A stretch of DNA of 64,000 nucleotides, taken from Marinoscillum furvescens DSM 4134 (GTDB lineage Bacteria; Bacteroidota; Bacteroidia; Cytophagales; Cyclobacteriaceae). The stretch covers positions 1-64,000 of the forward strand of contig NZ_QREG01000014.1 in NCBI RefSeq assembly GCF_003386095.1, given 5' to 3'. How positions within the stretch are numbered: position 1 is the first letter of the stretch; every line of letters starts with the position of its first letter. The notes under the pieces are model-generated. The model had not been told where the DNA came from. It worked only from the letters and a program-made list of their open reading frames with translations, and did no database searches. Position numbers and translations under genes: made by a program. Shown piece after piece: positions 29,726 through 39,700 of the stretch.

Positions 29726-31301
29726 CGCTTCTCATTTTTAATAATTCAATTTCCAACGCTTGAATGGCCTTCTGCTGCTCTATGGTGTACAACGTAAGTT
29801 CTTCTATTTTCTGCATCATGATTACATTCATCTCATGAACGGTGTAACCATTGGCTTTTACCTCCTGGGCTGATGGAACGTTCGGCAGGTGTCCTTTTTG
29901 ATTAATATAGCTCTCTACATCCTCAAGGCTTTCTAGCTTATAATCCTCTTCAAATACAAAATCAGCCCATTCATGAGGGTCTGCAAGTGCAAAATCCCTA
30001 CTCACAATCCCTTCGCTTACCCACATAGAAAAGGTATCATTAGCATTCAACGTAAACGAGGTATCCTGTAGCGATCTCGAATATTGGATATAAGCACTAT
30101 CCCCTACAAAGACCTTTTTCTGACCCGCAGAAACATGAAAAACCTGCCCTAAACCATCAGATGCCTCTACATGAAAACTCCCTTTTACGTGAAGCGGTAC
30201 AATGGGGTCTGATGTACCTACGCCAAGGTTACCTCTTTTGAGTACCATATCTACAGCACCACCACCTGCATCTAGCGAGGTATCACTGTGATAGCCGTCT
30301 CTATACCAGGCAAAGTTGTTGGATCGGAAATAGGTAGTCTGGCTGTCCTGAAAACCTATACCGTAATCATCGTTATTCAGGTTGATCAACTGCCCATAAC
30401 CTTCTCCAAAGTACATCTCTCCGCTGGTCAGCGTTAAGCCATCTCTACCAATCATATGTCCATTAACATCCAAATGAGCACCAGGACTCAACGTACCAAT
30501 CCCCAACCTGCCCTGATGTGACAACATCATTTTTATTTCTCCAGCAGTTGTAGTGGTTCTATCCTTCACAAAGTGTAAGTCACCGTCGTAGTTTTGAAGT
30601 AGCGCAAAAGAGCCTACACCGAGCTGCTGGAAACTAATGCCCACGTCGCCCTGGCCATCACGTGTTAAGGAGGTTACTATTCCATTCGCTGGATTAGCAT
30701 CATGTACTTGAAACTGTGAAACAGGCGTGGTGATATCCCCAATGGCTACATCACCTGTTGCCGTGATCCGCATGTGCCTTTGTCCGGGAGAGTCTCTGTA
30801 CAGGTTATTTCTAAACTCTATACCTCCTATGGATGGATGCAAAATACCATAGGAACTATATGCTTCTTGTGTAAATGAAATCCCCAAATCACCCTGTCCT
30901 TGTCGCGTAAAGGATCCCACTATTCCATTTTTGGAAGATGGGTCTGCTTCATGCACATGAAATCTCGTCCAGGGTGTAGCACGGCCAATTGAGAGATCCC
31001 CATCTTTCAATACCATATCCAAAAAACCACCCCCAGGGTTAAATTCGGTTTGGTTATGCGTGCCTCCACGGTACCAGGCAAAATTGTAGTCCGACCGGAA
31101 GTATTGTGTATGGTTTTGAACTCCTATCCCGTAGTTGGTTTGCCAGAAATTTATCTTTTGACCTCCACTCAGATCAAAATATAAATAGCCGGTATTTGGG
31201 GTCTGTGCAAATGTGGTTTGACTCCATAAAAACAAGCAAAGTATAAGCCACCCTATCCCAAAGGGTCGCTGAATGGGTAAAAGGTTGATAGTGTTTTTCA
31301 T
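29715..31301 (-). CDS. tail-fibre-like repeat protein with C-terminal coiled coil
   Basis: 528 residues with a signal peptide (LILCLFLWSQTTFAQ). The chain has repeated units: YFRSDYNFAWYRGGTH and YFRSNNFAWYRDGYH, each followed by GGG..DMVLK.G.L..G, and two GQGD.GISF segments. The C-terminus (GHLPNVPSAQEVKANGYTVH then MNVIMMQKIEEL and a heptad-rich helix) is the ending shared by many Bacteroidota fibre-like proteins, probably a trimeric stalk. No endosialidase-type self-cleavage site is recognised. Sitting inside the phosphodiester operon it may be a surface adhesin or binding fibre for the same substrate. There are no phage genes nearby. Confidence 0.75.
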   Translation of the reverse strand: MKNTINLLPIQRPFGIGWLILCLFLWSQTTFAQTPNTGYLYFDLSGGQKINFWQTNYGIGVQNHTQYFRSDYNFAWYRGGTHNQTEFNPGGGFLDMVLKDGDLSIGRATPWTRFHVHEADPSSKNGIVGSFTRQGQGDLGISFTQEAYSSYGILHPSIGGIEFRNNLYRDSPGQRHMRITATGDVAIGDITTPVSQFQVHDANPANGIVTSLTRDGQGDVGISFQQLGVGSFALLQNYDGDLHFVKDRTTTTAGEIKMMLSHQGRLGIGTLSPGAHLDVNGHMIGRDGLTLTSGEMYFGEGYGQLINLNNDDYGIGFQDSQTTYFRSNNFAWYRDGYHSDTSLDAGGGAVDMVLKRGNLGVGTSDPIVPLHVKGSFHVEASDGLGQVFHVSAGQKKVFVGDSAYIQYSRSLQDTSFTLNANDTFSMWVSEGIVSRDFALADPHEWADFVFEEDYKLESLEDVESYINQKGHLPNVPSAQEVKANGYTVHEMNVIMMQKIEELTLYTIEQQKAIQALEIELLKMRSGEK

Positions 31302-31308
31302 AGTATCG

Positions 31309-32589
31309 TTAATTGATGGTTATGTTTTTGATATAAAGTGTTTGTCCCTGACTGTCTAGAAACTTGATCGTGAGCAAGTCTTTGCTAATAGTCAGCAGAC
31401 CAAAATTTCGCTGCTGAATGTGAGACCCGGGGAGTCGATAAACATTTATATCGTCCCGTGTATTTACATTGGCAGTGAGTGGTGACGAGGCAAATTCATA
31501 AAGTTGATTACCATTGGGCAAAGCCATAGAACTGACCTCCGAAAAGTGCTTATCACCTGTGAGAAAAATAACGTTGTTAATGCCGTTTGCTTCCAGCTCA
31601 TCCAGGAGCCATTGGCGCTCTTCCGCATAGTTGACGATGTAGTTTTGACTCAGCGGATTATCCATAGAAGACAAAAAGAGTCCACCCATCACCACTACTT
31701 TTACCTTTGCTTCGCTAAAAGCCAGGGCGTCTACCAACCACTCTCTTTGCACTTCTCCCAGTACTGTCCGGTTGCCAGAAGACCGCTTCTGAGGCGAACG
31801 AAAAGAACGATTGTCTGTAAGAAAAAAGTCTACATCACCCCAGCTAAATGCTGTAGCTATTCCTCCTACTGCTGGATGTGACGGTGGGTTGGCCCAAAAG
31901 TGGTTGAACCATTTCAATGCGATTTCTTTGCCCACAAAGCTGCGATCAGAATCGTTTGGTCCATAGTCGTGATCATCCCAAATCGCATAATGTGCTGTGT
32001 TGGCCAGTAGTGCCTGCATCTCTGGAAGCTGACGGGTGTGACTGTAACGGTACGCAAAGCCTTCTTCAGTACTCCAGTCTTGCGGACGTAAATAAATGTT
32101 ATCCCCCAACCAAAACATCAGCTGAGGACCTTGCTCAGCGATTGCTTCGAATAGCTCATATTCTCCCCCTTTGTATCGTCTGTCAGTCGTAGAGTCATTG
32201 ATGTACACACAGCTACCAAATGCAATTTTCAATGGATCTGCTCCTGAGTAGCCGGCAGGTGGAGGTGTTTGAAATGAACCCGACGAAAGTACCTGACTTG
32301 CAACCAACACATCATACTCATACCTGGTGTTAGGCACCAACCCACCTAGTTGTATTTGTGCGGTAAAGGCCTTAGAAGCCAACGAGGTAGAAGGCAGACT
32401 GACCAGCTCAGAATGTGAGGCATTAACCGGTCGGTAGCGACACGTAAAGGTGCCTGACACGTCAGATTGGATCCATATCGTGGCGGTTCGCTCCGTTACA
32501 TGCCCTACCATTGGTCCAGCTGTCAGCTTTTGTCCTTTGGCAAAATGTAAGGAAGCCATCAAAAGGCATACACTAATTAGGATCCTCAT
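31309..32589 (-). CDS. phoD: PhoD-family alkaline phosphatase/phosphodiesterase
   Basis: 426 residues with a signal peptide (about 1-19). An N-terminal fibronectin-like domain (GPMVGHVTERTATIWIQSD) is followed by the metallophosphatase domain: FGSC (Cys127), WLGDNIY (D163), IWDDHDYGPND (D205-H207) and FLTGDKHFSEVS. PhoD enzymes bind iron and calcium and cleave phosphomono- and diesters; the Bacillus enzyme attacks teichoic acid. The 4-base overlap with the GDPD gene upstream shows tight coupling. Expected location is periplasm or surface. Confidence 0.93.
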   Translation of the reverse strand: MRILISVCLLMASLHFAKGQKLTAGPMVGHVTERTATIWIQSDVSGTFTCRYRPVNASHSELVSLPSTSLASKAFTAQIQLGGLVPNTRYEYDVLVASQVLSSGSFQTPPPAGYSGADPLKIAFGSCVYINDSTTDRRYKGGEYELFEAIAEQGPQLMFWLGDNIYLRPQDWSTEEGFAYRYSHTRQLPEMQALLANTAHYAIWDDHDYGPNDSDRSFVGKEIALKWFNHFWANPPSHPAVGGIATAFSWGDVDFFLTDNRSFRSPQKRSSGNRTVLGEVQREWLVDALAFSEAKVKVVVMGGLFLSSMDNPLSQNYIVNYAEERQWLLDELEANGINNVIFLTGDKHFSEVSSMALPNGNQLYEFASSPLTANVNTRDDINVYRLPGSHIQQRNFGLLTISKDLLTIKFLDSQGQTLYIKNITIN

Positions 32590-33479
32590 TTGATATAGGA
32601 TAAGAGCAACTGTGGTCTATCTGTCTGAATAATGTTGACGTGGCTATCCCTAAGCCAGCCCCAGGCTGCCCCAGGGTCGGTTAGGGCCAGGTCATCATCG
32701 CGTCCTGCGCACAGCTCTGGCCAGAGCGCATTGACCCATACTCGGGCTCCTGTCTGTCGCAAATCGGGAAAAAGTCCAATCACTTCTGAAGTGTCCGCTG
32801 AAAAAATGAATTCATAGGCAGGAGGTGAAAGGTGCCTTTGAAAGTTTTCCAAACTCTGCCTTGCCCCAGTTTTATCCAGTGAGATTACTGGCATATAGAT
32901 GATTTCGTCTAAGTACTCACCTAGATCACGTCGAACAGCGTCCAACGGATGCCAGCCTTTCATGATGACATGGTCTACCGTGCCTGTCTTCTCCAGGATG
33001 GTATATGCCTCTGGAAAATAGTCATAACATTTGTCCAGATTCACCATGGCACGTCCTTTCACTAGTGTCATCGCTTCTTCTAATGTGGGGATTTTCCATT
33101 TGGTAAGTCTACCCAAGCCATTTTTTAGGTGCAAGTGCTGCAATTCTGACCAGTATCTATCGGAGACATTACCCTTACCGTTAGTGGTACGATCCAGCGT
33201 TTGGTCATGCATTAGTACCAGCTGACCATCTTTGGTTCTTCTGATGTCTATCTCAATGATATCCACACCGGCTTTTATCGCTGCCTCCAGGGCTGGAAGG
33301 GAATTTTCGGGAGCGCTTCTCCAAAGCCCACGATGGGCCACTACTAGTACCTCGTCACTATTGGCATTAAAAAACGCGTCTCGAATAGAATGAACATTTT
33401 TCTGCGGTGCTACTTGCTCCGACGAACTACAGGCGCATAGCACTGCCAGTCCAAAAATCAATAGACTTTTGAGTTTCAT
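32586..33479 (-). CDS. glycerophosphodiester phosphodiesterase, lipoprotein
   Basis: 297 residues with lipobox LCAC (Cys18 or so), followed by Ser residues. Canonical GDPD barrel: VVAHRGLW, PENSLPAL, IIEIDIRRTKDG, LMHDQTLDRTT and the closing NIIQTDRPQLLLSYI, so all metal and catalytic residues are in place. It hydrolyses glycerol-3-phosphate diesters, giving glycerol 3-phosphate and an alcohol. It differs from the GDPD of the fusion at 26744 in lacking the N-terminal region and the Gly/Ser insertion. First gene of the enzyme block, 92 bases after the propeller lipoprotein gene. Confidence 0.93.
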   Translation of the reverse strand: MKLKSLLIFGLAVLCACSSSEQVAPQKNVHSIRDAFFNANSDEVLVVAHRGLWRSAPENSLPALEAAIKAGVDIIEIDIRRTKDGQLVLMHDQTLDRTTNGKGNVSDRYWSELQHLHLKNGLGRLTKWKIPTLEEAMTLVKGRAMVNLDKCYDYFPEAYTILEKTGTVDHVIMKGWHPLDAVRRDLGEYLDEIIYMPVISLDKTGARQSLENFQRHLSPPAYEFIFSADTSEVIGLFPDLRQTGARVWVNALWPELCAGRDDDLALTDPGAAWGWLRDSHVNIIQTDRPQLLLSYIK

Positions 33480-33571
33480 GTATTTTTCGGTCCAGTGATG
33501 GAGGCCATCTCTTAAGCTACACTTGACTAGCCGTCAACGATGACCTCCTTTTCACTATGAGAAAATTAACC

Positions 33572-35029
33572 TTACAATCCTGATCTTTTTAAGTTTCGAC
33601 CTCTGGTAGGCCATGCAGAGTCAGCCAAGCCTGACGCTGACACCTGAAGTCCATATACATTGCCGCTGTAATCCTGAAAATAAATATTTCCTTCATCTGT
33701 AAGTGCCGGAGAAGTCCAAATGGCCTGATCCCAACGCTCAGCAGGGTCATCTGTAGCTACCTTGTAAGTAAACTTAATGCTACCATCCTCCTTGAATGCA
33801 TACAGATTGCCATCGTTGAAAGTAACGTAAATGGTACCATCAGCCCCTACTGTAGGTGTGCCAAGCACATCGCTTTGAAAGGATGGCTCTTCGGAATCTG
33901 GCGCAAAATCATGTTTCCATTTCTCTGTTCCATCAGCACCGATAGCATAGAAAATAGCTGCGCTGGTCAAGCCACCTCTTTTAGTTCCAGTATAGATGGT
34001 ACCATCTGTACCCAAAACTGCACCTCCAAGAAACGGGTTGTTGTCAGCTGTAGTGAACGTCCATTTTGCTGTTCCGTTGGTATTTACTGCATGAAATACC
34101 CCGGCATCATCACCAAAATAAACCACTCCCGCATCATCCAGAATTGGAGATGCATTGAGCGTGGCCCCAGCATCATACGTCCACTTTGAGGTACCATCAG
34201 CTTTGAGGGCATACAGCTTGCCGTCCTGAGAGGCCAGGTAAATAGTACCATCCTTAGCCAGAGCTACATCTGTCCTGATTTTTCCACCAGTTTCGAAAGT
34301 CCAGACATTTGAGCCAGATGAGGAGATCGCATGGAGCTTGTTATCATCTGCACCCTGATAGATTGTACCATCACTTCCTATGACTGGCGAAGCATTAAAA
34401 ATAGATGCCTCGAACGGATATTCCCATGACTTACTTCCACTACTTGTGAGTGCATAAAGCTTGCTATCCTGCGCCGGTACGTAAATGGTACCATCTGCGC
34501 CTACTGCCGCATGTGACCGTACTTTACCACCAGTGGCAAAAGTCCATTTGACTGAGCCATCCTCTGGGTTGACGGCATAAACATTGAAATCTTGTGAACC
34601 AAAGTATAATGTACCATCAGCGCCTACAGCCGGAGCTGAGGGTGATATACTAGCTGTTCCTATTTGTGCAGTCCACAACTCTTTAAAGGAAGTAACGGAG
34701 ATCTCTAATGAATAATGAGCAGTAGCTTCCTTATCATCTGATACTGTGAGGCTGACAGTATAGTCACCAGCCTCTGCATAGGTATGCGTTGGGTTTTGTT
34801 CGGCAGAAGTATTGCCATCACCAAAATCCCAGGCCCAGCTAGTGATTTCTCCATCATTGTCTCCTGACTGATCAGTAAAAGCAATCTCGTCACCCACGGT
34901 AGCGGCAGTTGGAGCTGCAGCAAATAGCGCAACGGGTAGTTCGTTTTCCTTTTCGGGCTCATCCTCAGAACAAGCAGATAAAAGACACAGTCCTAGCAAG
35001 AGTACTGCAAGTGAAGTGTAATAATTCAT
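33572..35029 (-). CDS. lipoprotein with PKD domain and PQQ-type beta-propeller
   Basis: 485 residues with lipobox LLSAC (Cys20). One PKD domain (about 32-115; WDFGDGNTS, HTYAEAGDYTVSLTV) is followed by about eight repeats of the form DGTIY.G..D..LYA....G...W, the PQQ-like propeller. It lies directly after SusD, where SusE/SusF-type surface glycan-binding proteins normally sit, so it is probably the surface ligand-binding partner of this SusCD pair. There is no sign that it binds a real PQQ cofactor. Confidence 0.85.
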   Translation of the reverse strand: MNYYTSLAVLLLGLCLLSACSEDEPEKENELPVALFAAAPTAATVGDEIAFTDQSGDNDGEITSWAWDFGDGNTSAEQNPTHTYAEAGDYTVSLTVSDDKEATAHYSLEISVTSFKELWTAQIGTASISPSAPAVGADGTLYFGSQDFNVYAVNPEDGSVKWTFATGGKVRSHAAVGADGTIYVPAQDSKLYALTSSGSKSWEYPFEASIFNASPVIGSDGTIYQGADDNKLHAISSSGSNVWTFETGGKIRTDVALAKDGTIYLASQDGKLYALKADGTSKWTYDAGATLNASPILDDAGVVYFGDDAGVFHAVNTNGTAKWTFTTADNNPFLGGAVLGTDGTIYTGTKRGGLTSAAIFYAIGADGTEKWKHDFAPDSEEPSFQSDVLGTPTVGADGTIYVTFNDGNLYAFKEDGSIKFTYKVATDDPAERWDQAIWTSPALTDEGNIYFQDYSGNVYGLQVSASGLADSAWPTRGRNLKRSGL

Positions 35030-35070
35030 GATTTGATTTTTGAAGTTTAATAATTAGAAATTGATGCGTT

Positions 35071-36765
35071 TTAATAATTTTTTCGCTGTGTGAAGCGGCC
35101 TTCACTGAGGTCCACTTCTGTAGCGGGTATTGGAAAATACTCGTGTTTCTTTTCGAATATGGCCGATTCCATGTAGGGCCTTCTGGTTTTCTCCACACGG
35201 AGGTATTCGTTCATGACATCCTTAGCAATACCCCACCTTACCAGATCAAAAAAGCGGTGCCCTTCCATAGCAAATTCAAGGCGCCTTTCGGTTCTGAGTG
35301 CCCAAATAGCCTCCTCGTAGCTGGCAAAGGAGTCGTCATAGGTGGAAATCGCATAGGGTGCGGCCGGGCTTGAGTCCATTGCAGTCACTACAGGGGCATT
35401 TTTAGCCCGCTCTCTTACCAGGTTTATATATGCTCTACCGCCATTCAGGTCCCCTTGCTCTATGAGTACCTCGGCCTTCATCAGGTAGACGTCCGCAAAT
35501 CTTAAGATGCAGTAGTTTTCGCTATTGGTATAGTAAGGAATGTCCATCACCTGATTACCTGATGGAGAGTAAAGCTGCTTTTTTCCCGCAAAGGGCCCAT
35601 AGGTGCTTACCCCCCTCGTCCACGACTCCTCATAGATTCCCGCATCCAAAAACGGAATGCCTGGTCTGCCCACAGTATGATCTAGCCGAGGGTCTACGGG
35701 AGTAGTGAGCGAAACATTGGAGCGATTGAAATCTATTACAGGCAATCCGTCCGCATTCGTTTTAAAGGCATTTACCAGGTTTTGTGAAGGCTTATGAAAC
35801 CCGTACACCCGGGGATACGGCCCTCCAAGTCCGCTGAGTCGATCCCCTACATTGCCATCCCAGCCATAGGTAGCGCCCACGTCAGGAGTAGACGAAGGCA
35901 ACGTAGGATCTAAAGAATGCTGAACAGAAAATATACACTCTGGGCAAAACTCCGCACCATTTTCATTGATGTTTAAAAGAAATATTTGCTCAAAATCTGA
36001 CATGAGATGATGCTGTCCGGGGTTGGCGATCACTTCATCTAAAGCTGCATCGGCAGCTGCCCATTCTTGCTGAAACAAATGTGATTTTGCCAGGTATGCA
36101 TTGGCCACCACGCTGGTCATACGCCCTACGTCTGCCTGGACTGCAGGTAAATGCTGCGCACCAAATCGAAAATCTGCCTCAATCTTATCCCATAGTTGAT
36201 CAGAAGTATAAGCTGTATTGGTGACCTTTTTTAGATCTGCCACAGACATAGTCTCATCTATATAGGCTATCTGATCAAATACCTTCTTTAGCTCAAAATA
36301 GTAATGCCCCCTTAGCACTCTCACTTCAGCTAGTCTCAAGTTCTTTTTGCTTTCTGACCAATGTGGAAAATTACTAATGATATTGATGGCACGATTGGCT
36401 CTGGAAATGCCCTCATAGCATGCCTCCCATTTGACTAACACCGCCTGTACACTGGCATCTGCCTGAAATACTTCGAGCTGATGGACATCACTACCGTCAG
36501 ATATCCCACTACTCCCTTTGTATGCATCGTCAGACACCACGTCTCCATATACCCAGTTTGAAGGCCCACTTCTATGGGCATTGGTGATTTGATTGTATTG
36601 TCCATTGAGCATACTATACACACCAATAACCACTCCCTCCACGGCATCTTCGGAGGTTTCAAATACATTTTCACTGAGCTCACCTTTGGGACTTACCTCT
36701 AAAAAATCCTCACATGCCCCGAGCATAAGCCCTACAAGTGTGAGTAAGAAAAATTGATTTTTCAT
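35071..36765 (-). CDS. SusD/RagB-family outer-membrane nutrient-binding lipoprotein
   Basis: 564 residues with lipobox MLGAC (Cys18) and the SusD opening EDFLEVSPKGELSENVF. The tetratricopeptide-like helical core and the C-terminal hallmark ALRTERRLEFAMEGHRFFDLVRWG are clear. It forms the lid of the SusC transporter and captures ligand at the cell surface. Only 11 bases separate it from the SusC stop upstream. Its ligand cannot be read from sequence; the enzyme genes that follow point to a phosphorylated polymer rather than a neutral polysaccharide. Confidence 0.95.
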   Translation of the reverse strand: MKNQFFLLTLVGLMLGACEDFLEVSPKGELSENVFETSEDAVEGVVIGVYSMLNGQYNQITNAHRSGPSNWVYGDVVSDDAYKGSSGISDGSDVHQLEVFQADASVQAVLVKWEACYEGISRANRAINIISNFPHWSESKKNLRLAEVRVLRGHYYFELKKVFDQIAYIDETMSVADLKKVTNTAYTSDQLWDKIEADFRFGAQHLPAVQADVGRMTSVVANAYLAKSHLFQQEWAAADAALDEVIANPGQHHLMSDFEQIFLLNINENGAEFCPECIFSVQHSLDPTLPSSTPDVGATYGWDGNVGDRLSGLGGPYPRVYGFHKPSQNLVNAFKTNADGLPVIDFNRSNVSLTTPVDPRLDHTVGRPGIPFLDAGIYEESWTRGVSTYGPFAGKKQLYSPSGNQVMDIPYYTNSENYCILRFADVYLMKAEVLIEQGDLNGGRAYINLVRERAKNAPVVTAMDSSPAAPYAISTYDDSFASYEEAIWALRTERRLEFAMEGHRFFDLVRWGIAKDVMNEYLRVEKTRRPYMESAIFEKKHEYFPIPATEVDLSEGRFTQRKNY

Positions 36766-36776
36766 TTTGTTGAATG

Positions 36777-39700
36777 CTAGATTTCTAAATTGAGACCGAT
36801 AATGAACATGCGTGCATTTGGATAAATCCCCCGGTCTATACCTATGTCCAGATTATTCTGTTGTCCATCGGCCTGCAGTACGCTGATCTCCGGGTCTACT
36901 CCCTGATACTTCGTCATGGTGAACAGGTTTTGAGCCTGCACATACACCTTACAGCTTGTCTCTTTAATGCGTGGTAGCTGATAGCTGGCCTGAATATTTT
37001 TTAATCGAAAGTAAGAGCCGTCTTCTATGAAGTAGGTAGAGGGGCGCAGTTCATTGTTGATATCTACAGCTGCTACCATTGGTACGGAAGCATCAGTATT
37101 TGTGGGAGACCAGGCATCCAATACGCGACTATGGCGATTGCCCAGGTCATAAAAGAAATCGGTGTAATAGCGGGTAAAGTTGTAAATATCAACTCCAAAA
37201 ACACCTTGTCCCAAGACCTTAAGATCAAACCTTTTATATTGAAAATACAGATTTACACCCCCGATTAGCTCAGGATGTGGACTACCTATAAACGTACGAT
37301 CCCTGTCATCTATAATCCCATTTTCGTCCAAATCTCTATACCTAATACGACCTATGCCCGCCCCTTCTTGCTGTGCATGTGACTGTACCTCCGGCTGTGA
37401 CCCAAAGATGCCATCTGCTATGTGTCCATAAAACTGAGCAATGGGCTGTCCCACTTGCGTCACTGCCAAAGTGAGGTCACGAGAAAAGGTGGTATTGACC
37501 GGACCTGTGAGCTGCACCACGTCATCAGCTAGTTTCTTCACCTCATTTCTAATCACACTCATATTGACAGACGCTCCAAATGCAATATCGTCCTCAATCG
37601 CCTGGTCATAGCCCAGTACAATTTCTAACCCGTGGTTAAACATTTCTCCAATGTTCACAAAAGGAGCATTGGCCTGACCTTCAATGGCGAGTGTGGGACG
37701 CTGAATCAAGATATCTTTCGTAACCTTCTGGAAATAGTCGAAAGAAGCACTCAGCCCGAAATCGGTGGCTAAATCAACCCCAAAATTGGTCTGTGTGGTT
37801 GTCTCCCATTTCACATCTTCATTACCAACTCTCGTTGGCTTAAACCCAATTTGAGCTTTATCATTGGAGCCGTCTATAGCGTAGTAGGTATCCCAGGCGT
37901 CAGCAGAATAGGTGGAGAAGTAGCTAAAATCTCCTATTTCCTGATTCCCGCTTTGTCCCCAGGATGCTCTCAGCTTCAATTCTTGCAGCCATTCGAAGCT
38001 TTTCAAAAAAGACTCCTGAGAGACCCTCCAACCTGCAGAAAATGCTGGAAAATGAGCAAATCTGTTGTCAGGACTAAATCGGGAAGACCCATCCCGCCGT
38101 ACAGTAGCTGAGAACAAGTATTTATCGTTATAACTGTAATCTAACCTGCTAAAAAAAGACAAAAGCGCCCATTCACTACCTCCACTAAAATTGGAGCTTT
38201 GGCCACTTCCATTGTTTAGCTGTATATAGTCGATATCATCGGACACAAAACCGGTACTTGCTCCTCCCGAAAAATTGGCCTGGTAGCGTATCGCTTCAGT
38301 ACCTGCCAGTGCGGAGAAAAAGTGTTCACCAATGTTTCTTTTATAAAGTAAGGTGTTACTGGAAACGAATTGTGCTATTCGTTCATCTCGCTGCAAAAAC
38401 GAGGTTTCGCCCCGCTCCGTAATGCCCATATGGTATTCCGGATCATAATTTTTGGTATTTCGAGCAATCAGGTCCAAACCAAATCGTGATTTTACAAACA
38501 AGCCATCCGCCAACTCATATTCAGCATACATGCTACCAAATGCACGTAGTGTACTTAGTCGATCGTCCTGATCTAAGTAATTTAGTGCTACCGGATTCAC
38601 CGCTCCCTGAATCCCACTTACAGGCCCGGCAAAATTCCCTTCCAGATCTCTCACCGGCACGATGGGATTCATTCTATAGGCATGAATGATACGAGATCCC
38701 GTAGCCTGATTTGTAGGCGCTGACTGCTGAGTGACACTGCTGAGTGAAAGGTTTTCACCAATTGTCAATTTACCTAATGTTGCAGATGTATTCAACTGCA
38801 CATTGTACCTGGCAAAGTTTGTATGCTGCATGATTCCGGACTGCCGGAGATGAGATACCGATAGGTAATTACTAAGTTTTGCAGACGTATTTTGAACAGA
38901 CACGGCATAGTGCTGGACACTCCCCGGGTCAAAAAGTTCTTCAAACCAATCAGTACCGGACGTATTGGCGGGCACAATGCCTTCACTATCCAGAAACTCT
39001 GGGATCACTGGCGATGCACCATTTCCAAATAGATCATTGGATGGCGCCACGCCAGAATTGAGCTGTGCAGCCCATAGCAGGTCTGCATACTCCTGTGTAT
39101 TGAGCATGGTAGGTAAATTGGTAGGCATCATAACACCTCCGTAAACATTGGCTGATATTTTGGCTGCCTCACCTCCTCCAGATTTGGTAGTGATTACAAC
39201 CACCCCATTGGCTGCCCTGGAGCCATAGATAGCTGTGGCTGCTGCATCCTTTAGTACCTGAACACTTTCTACATCATTGAGATTAAACTGATTGAGACCA
39301 CTTTTGGTCGGTACTCCATCCACGATGTACAGTGGGTTATTGTCTCCTACTGTGGCAAATCCTCTAATACGCACTACAGCCTCTGCTCCGGGAGCACCTG
39401 TACTACTCACCTGCACGCCGGGCACTTGCCCCTGCAGTGCCTGATCCAGCCCTGCTACTGGCAAACTTTTGATCTGTGATTCATCTACTATGGAAATAGC
39501 GCCAATGATGTCCCGGGTTTTGGCAGATGTATACCCGACCACCACCACGGCCTCCAGGTCTTCAGTTTTAGGTTTTAGTATGATTTCGTATTCGGTCACT
39601 CCAATTTTGATGGGAAGTGATATGGTCTGGTACCCCACCGAAGAAATCACCAGCATATCAGAAGAATCAGGCACGTTCAAGGAAAATGCACCATGAATGT

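Noticed and set aside
29715-31301. Prophage or contractile-injection remnant suggested by the tail-fibre-like protein
   Set aside because: It has an N-terminal signal peptide and no phage or injection-system genes occur nearby; the gene is embedded in an uptake operon.
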